This document shows, piece after piece, positions 5,795 through 7,713 of a stretch of DNA of 7,713 bases (positions are counted from its first letter, which is position 1; each line of letters begins with the position of its first letter). This stretch comes from Anaerolineales bacterium (GTDB lineage Bacteria; Chloroflexota; Anaerolineae; Anaerolineales; VGOW01): NCBI GenBank assembly GCA_919901875.1, contig CAKKQG010000309.1, positions 1 through 7,713 of the forward strand, read 5' to 3'. The position numbers and the translations under genes are program-made. The notes under the pieces were generated by a model. That model was given only the letters and a program-made list of their open reading frames with translations. It did no database searches and had not been told where the DNA came from.

Positions 5795-7713
5795 TCACGG
5801 CGTCCCCGTTTTCGTCGGTGTCCCCGTCACTGTACCTGTTGCCGTTGCTCCACTTGTCGCTGACGCTGTTGCTGTGGTGCTAGCGGTTGGCGTTGAAGCG
5901 ATTGTCGCCGTCGGTGCGCTTGTTGCCGTGAAGGTTGCCGTCGGCGCGAGTGTCGCTGTAAATGTTGAAGTCGGAGTCACAGGTGTGTTGGTTGCCGTGG
6001 GCGCATTGGTGCGCGTGGCGCTTGGAATAGGTGTCGCGCTTGCCGTCGCCGTTGGCGCATTCGTGTTTGTTGGCAGAGGCGTGTTCGTCGGCGGTTGCGT
6101 ATTTGTGGGCAACGGTGTGCTGCTCGGCACCGGGGTTGGCTGTTGCAGATTCACTTTGAGTCGCGCTTCGGCCGAGCGACCTTGTTTATCAAACACGAGG
6201 ATGCGGATCGTTGCCGCTCCATCTTGCACTTTAGAAGTATCCCACGTCGCCAGTGTCGCCGGGTTCTTAAACGGGATCGGGTTCGGTCCGCTGATGTTGC
6301 CCCAACCTTGCGGATCGTGACTCAAACCGAATTCGACGACGAAGCGATCAAACTGCGTGTTCTCCACATCGGCGACGCCGACGATTTGAATGTTGCCATT
6401 GAGCGTTTGGTTGTCGCGCGGCGAGATGATGCTGACTTTGGCGCGCGGCGATTTTTCACTGCATGAGTCGGGCGACAGGTTTTGGATCGGGAATCCAATT
6501 TTTAAAATCTCCGCCCACTTCTGCCCCTGCGAATCTTTTTCCAAATAACTGAGAGCGGACTTGTCGGTCAGATTGACGACAAATTTTTCTTCCCAGTTGT
6601 CTTTGCAAAATTGATTCACACGCAGACCGGAAAATTTATCAATGAACGCCTTGCCCACAATGTCTTGATCGGCTTTAAGCGGCGGTTGATCATTAGCAAA
6701 GAATTCGATACGCACGGCGGGTTGGCTGGGTCGGCGCGGATCGATCATTGCCCGGCAATACTCGTTCACCGCCGCGCCCGTCACCGCGCAAATCTCGGAA
6801 CGCAAAACCGAATCAGGTTGTTTAAATTCGGCGGGCTTGGTGTTGAGAATCTTCCATGCGCCTTCCATTATATTTTTCCAGATCGGCGCCGCGCCGCTCA
6901 CGCCGCTTAAGTTTTGTCCGAGCGGAGTGTAATCGGCGTTGCCCACCCACACACCCACCGCCAGATTCGGTGTGTAGCCGATTGTCCAGTTATCGCGCAC
7001 GTCGTTGGTCGTGCCTGTTTTAACGGCGGCAGGGAAAGTTAATTTTAGAATCGAATTGACTCCGAATGCCAATGATCGCGCGTCGTTGTCGCTCAACACA
7101 TCGCTGATCAAAAATGCGTGTTCAGGTTTAACAACTTGCTCGCCAAAATTTTGCGGCAGGGGCTGACACGTTGGAAGCGGTTTGCCATCGGGTGACGGTA
7201 TCACTTGATCTTTTTTGGTGGGTTGGGCGCAGATGATCGTCCCCGTCGCGTTGGTGATCTTATTGATCGCAATCGGCATCACGCGCTTACCGCTGTTGGC
7301 AAAAGTAGCGTAGGCGTTCGTCAATTCCAACAGAGTCACTTCGCCGCCGCCGAGCGTAAGAGCCAATCCATAATCTTTGCGCGTGAGTGAATTGATGCCA
7401 AGTGTTTCAGCGAAAGCGATCAGCCCTTCGCGCTGCGGAGTCTTCGGGTCGTCGTACACGCCGACGAACTCCAACGCTTTCACGGCGGGGATGTTGTACG
7501 AATTAGCGAGCGCGTCGCGCATTCGCACCGGACCGTGAAAGCGCGAGTCATAATTTTTGGGTTCGTACGGCGGGTTGGCGCCGTCCGGAAATTTTGTCGG
7601 CACGTCCCAGATCACGGTGGCGGGCGTCCATCCTTTTTGAAAGGCGGCGACGTATGTGAGAGGCTTGATGGACGAACCCGGTTGGCGCGGGCGGATCGCC
7701 ATGTTGATCTGCC
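5795..7713 (-). CDS. Class A penicillin-binding protein (PBP1 type), C-terminal part; 5' end outside window
   Basis: The reading frame is open to the window edge. The ATG at 7702 is internal (the preceding codons read Q-I-N), so the N-terminal membrane anchor and GT51 glycosyltransferase domain lie outside. What is present is the D,D-transpeptidase that cross-links peptidoglycan outside the membrane. Numbering from that Met, the active-site SSIK begins at Ser10 (RQPGSSIKP), SYN is at 68-70 and KTGT at 228-231, all in order and intact. About 421-519 looks like an Ig-like beta-sandwich (VSIISPRDNQTLNG through RILVFDKQGRSAEARLKV). The last ~115 residues (521-635) are Thr/Pro/Ala/Ser low-complexity, with no LPXTG or membrane anchor. 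Such tails are typical of Chloroflexota exported proteins. The stop is 37 bp before the RHH/DUF5678 gene. The strong-motif transpeptidase call is secure; the exact paralogue (PBP1a, 1b or 1c) is not. Confidence 0.93.
   Translation of the reverse strand, partial: QINMAIRPRQPGSSIKPLTYVAAFQKGWTPATVIWDVPTKFPDGANPPYEPKNYDSRFHGPVRMRDALANSYNIPAVKALEFVGVYDDPKTPQREGLIAFAETLGINSLTRKDYGLALTLGGGEVTLLELTNAYATFANSGKRVMPIAINKITNATGTIICAQPTKKDQVIPSPDGKPLPTCQPLPQNFGEQVVKPEHAFLISDVLSDNDARSLAFGVNSILKLTFPAAVKTGTTNDVRDNWTIGYTPNLAVGVWVGNADYTPLGQNLSGVSGAAPIWKNIMEGAWKILNTKPAEFKQPDSVLRSEICAVTGAAVNEYCRAMIDPRRPSQPAVRIEFFANDQPPLKADQDIVGKAFIDKFSGLRVNQFCKDNWEEKFVVNLTDKSALSYLEKDSQGQKWAEILKIGFPIQNLSPDSCSEKSPRAKVSIISPRDNQTLNGNIQIVGVADVENTQFDRFVVEFGLSHDPQGWGNISGPNPIPFKNPATLATWDTSKVQDGAATIRILVFDKQGRSAEARLKVNLQQPTPVPSSTPLPTNTQPPTNTPLPTNTNAPTATASATPIPSATRTNAPTATNTPVTPTSTFTATLAPTATFTATSAPTATIASTPTASTTATASATSGATATGTVTGTPTKTGTP
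5798..6142 (-). repeat. Thr/Pro-rich low-complexity coding repeat (PBP C-terminal tail)
   Basis: About 345 bp encoding residues 521-635 (numbered from the Met at 7702) is built of degenerate short units such as APTATxTPT and PLPTNT. On the + strand it reads as a run of GTTGCCGTCGGTGCG-like elements, which opens a misleading 180-codon reading frame there. Length variation by slippage would be expected. It belongs to the PBP gene and is not a separate element. Confidence 0.8.

Noticed and set aside
5778..6320. A 180-residue + strand frame full of Val/Ala/Gly (VGVPV, VAVGA repeats).
   Set aside because: It is the antisense of the Thr/Pro-rich tail of the PBP gene. The repetitive composition comes from the ACN/CCN codons on the other strand, and the PBP frame has catalytic motifs.
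6095..7390. Several + strand frames (6095-6466, 6611-6910, 7205-7390).
   Set aside because: They are antisense to the PBP transpeptidase region with intact SxxK, SxN and KTG motifs, and carry no domain of their own.

Overview
The window looks like bacterial chromosome from a moderately GC-rich organism. The best lineage hint is the partial class A penicillin-binding protein at the right edge. It ends in about 115 residues of Thr/Pro/Ala-rich low-complexity sequence, a style common in secreted and envelope proteins of Chloroflexota (Anaerolineae-like). This assignment is inference from style; there is no rRNA or other marker gene here. I see no tRNA, rRNA, CRISPR array, transposase or integrase.

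Layout: the left part (1-2831) is read on the + strand and the right part (2864-7713) on the - strand. They converge on a 32-bp gap at 2832-2863. The + block opens with three very small genes: a DUF5670/Lmo0937-like membrane peptide, a two-helix membrane protein with a Met/Gly-rich loop, and a 40-residue strongly basic protein. A rho-independent terminator candidate follows. Next comes a strikingly AT-rich gene for a membrane-anchored, probably beta-propeller extracytoplasmic protein, then a DUF3267-type membrane zincin, then a GlsB/YeaQ/YmgE-family small membrane protein. The AT-rich gene differs so much from its neighbours in base composition that recent acquisition is likely.

The - block, in transcription order, is: the PBP1-type transpeptidase (5' part outside the window); a two-gene overlapping unit of a ribbon-helix-helix-like/DUF5678 protein and a small retropepsin-like (clan AA) aspartic protease; a strong terminator; a cation diffusion facilitator (CDF) exporter; and a two-domain cupin protein. 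A heptamer-built inverted repeat lies between the CDF and cupin genes.

Two things stand out. First, the CDF carries three tandem cytoplasmic domains instead of one, and each keeps a His triad with identical 13/23-residue spacing. Second, the RHH-DUF5678/aspartic-protease pair has the architecture of a compact DNA-binding-protein/protease or toxin-antitoxin-like module of unknown job. The remaining genes mostly suggest envelope maintenance and stress or metal homeostasis.
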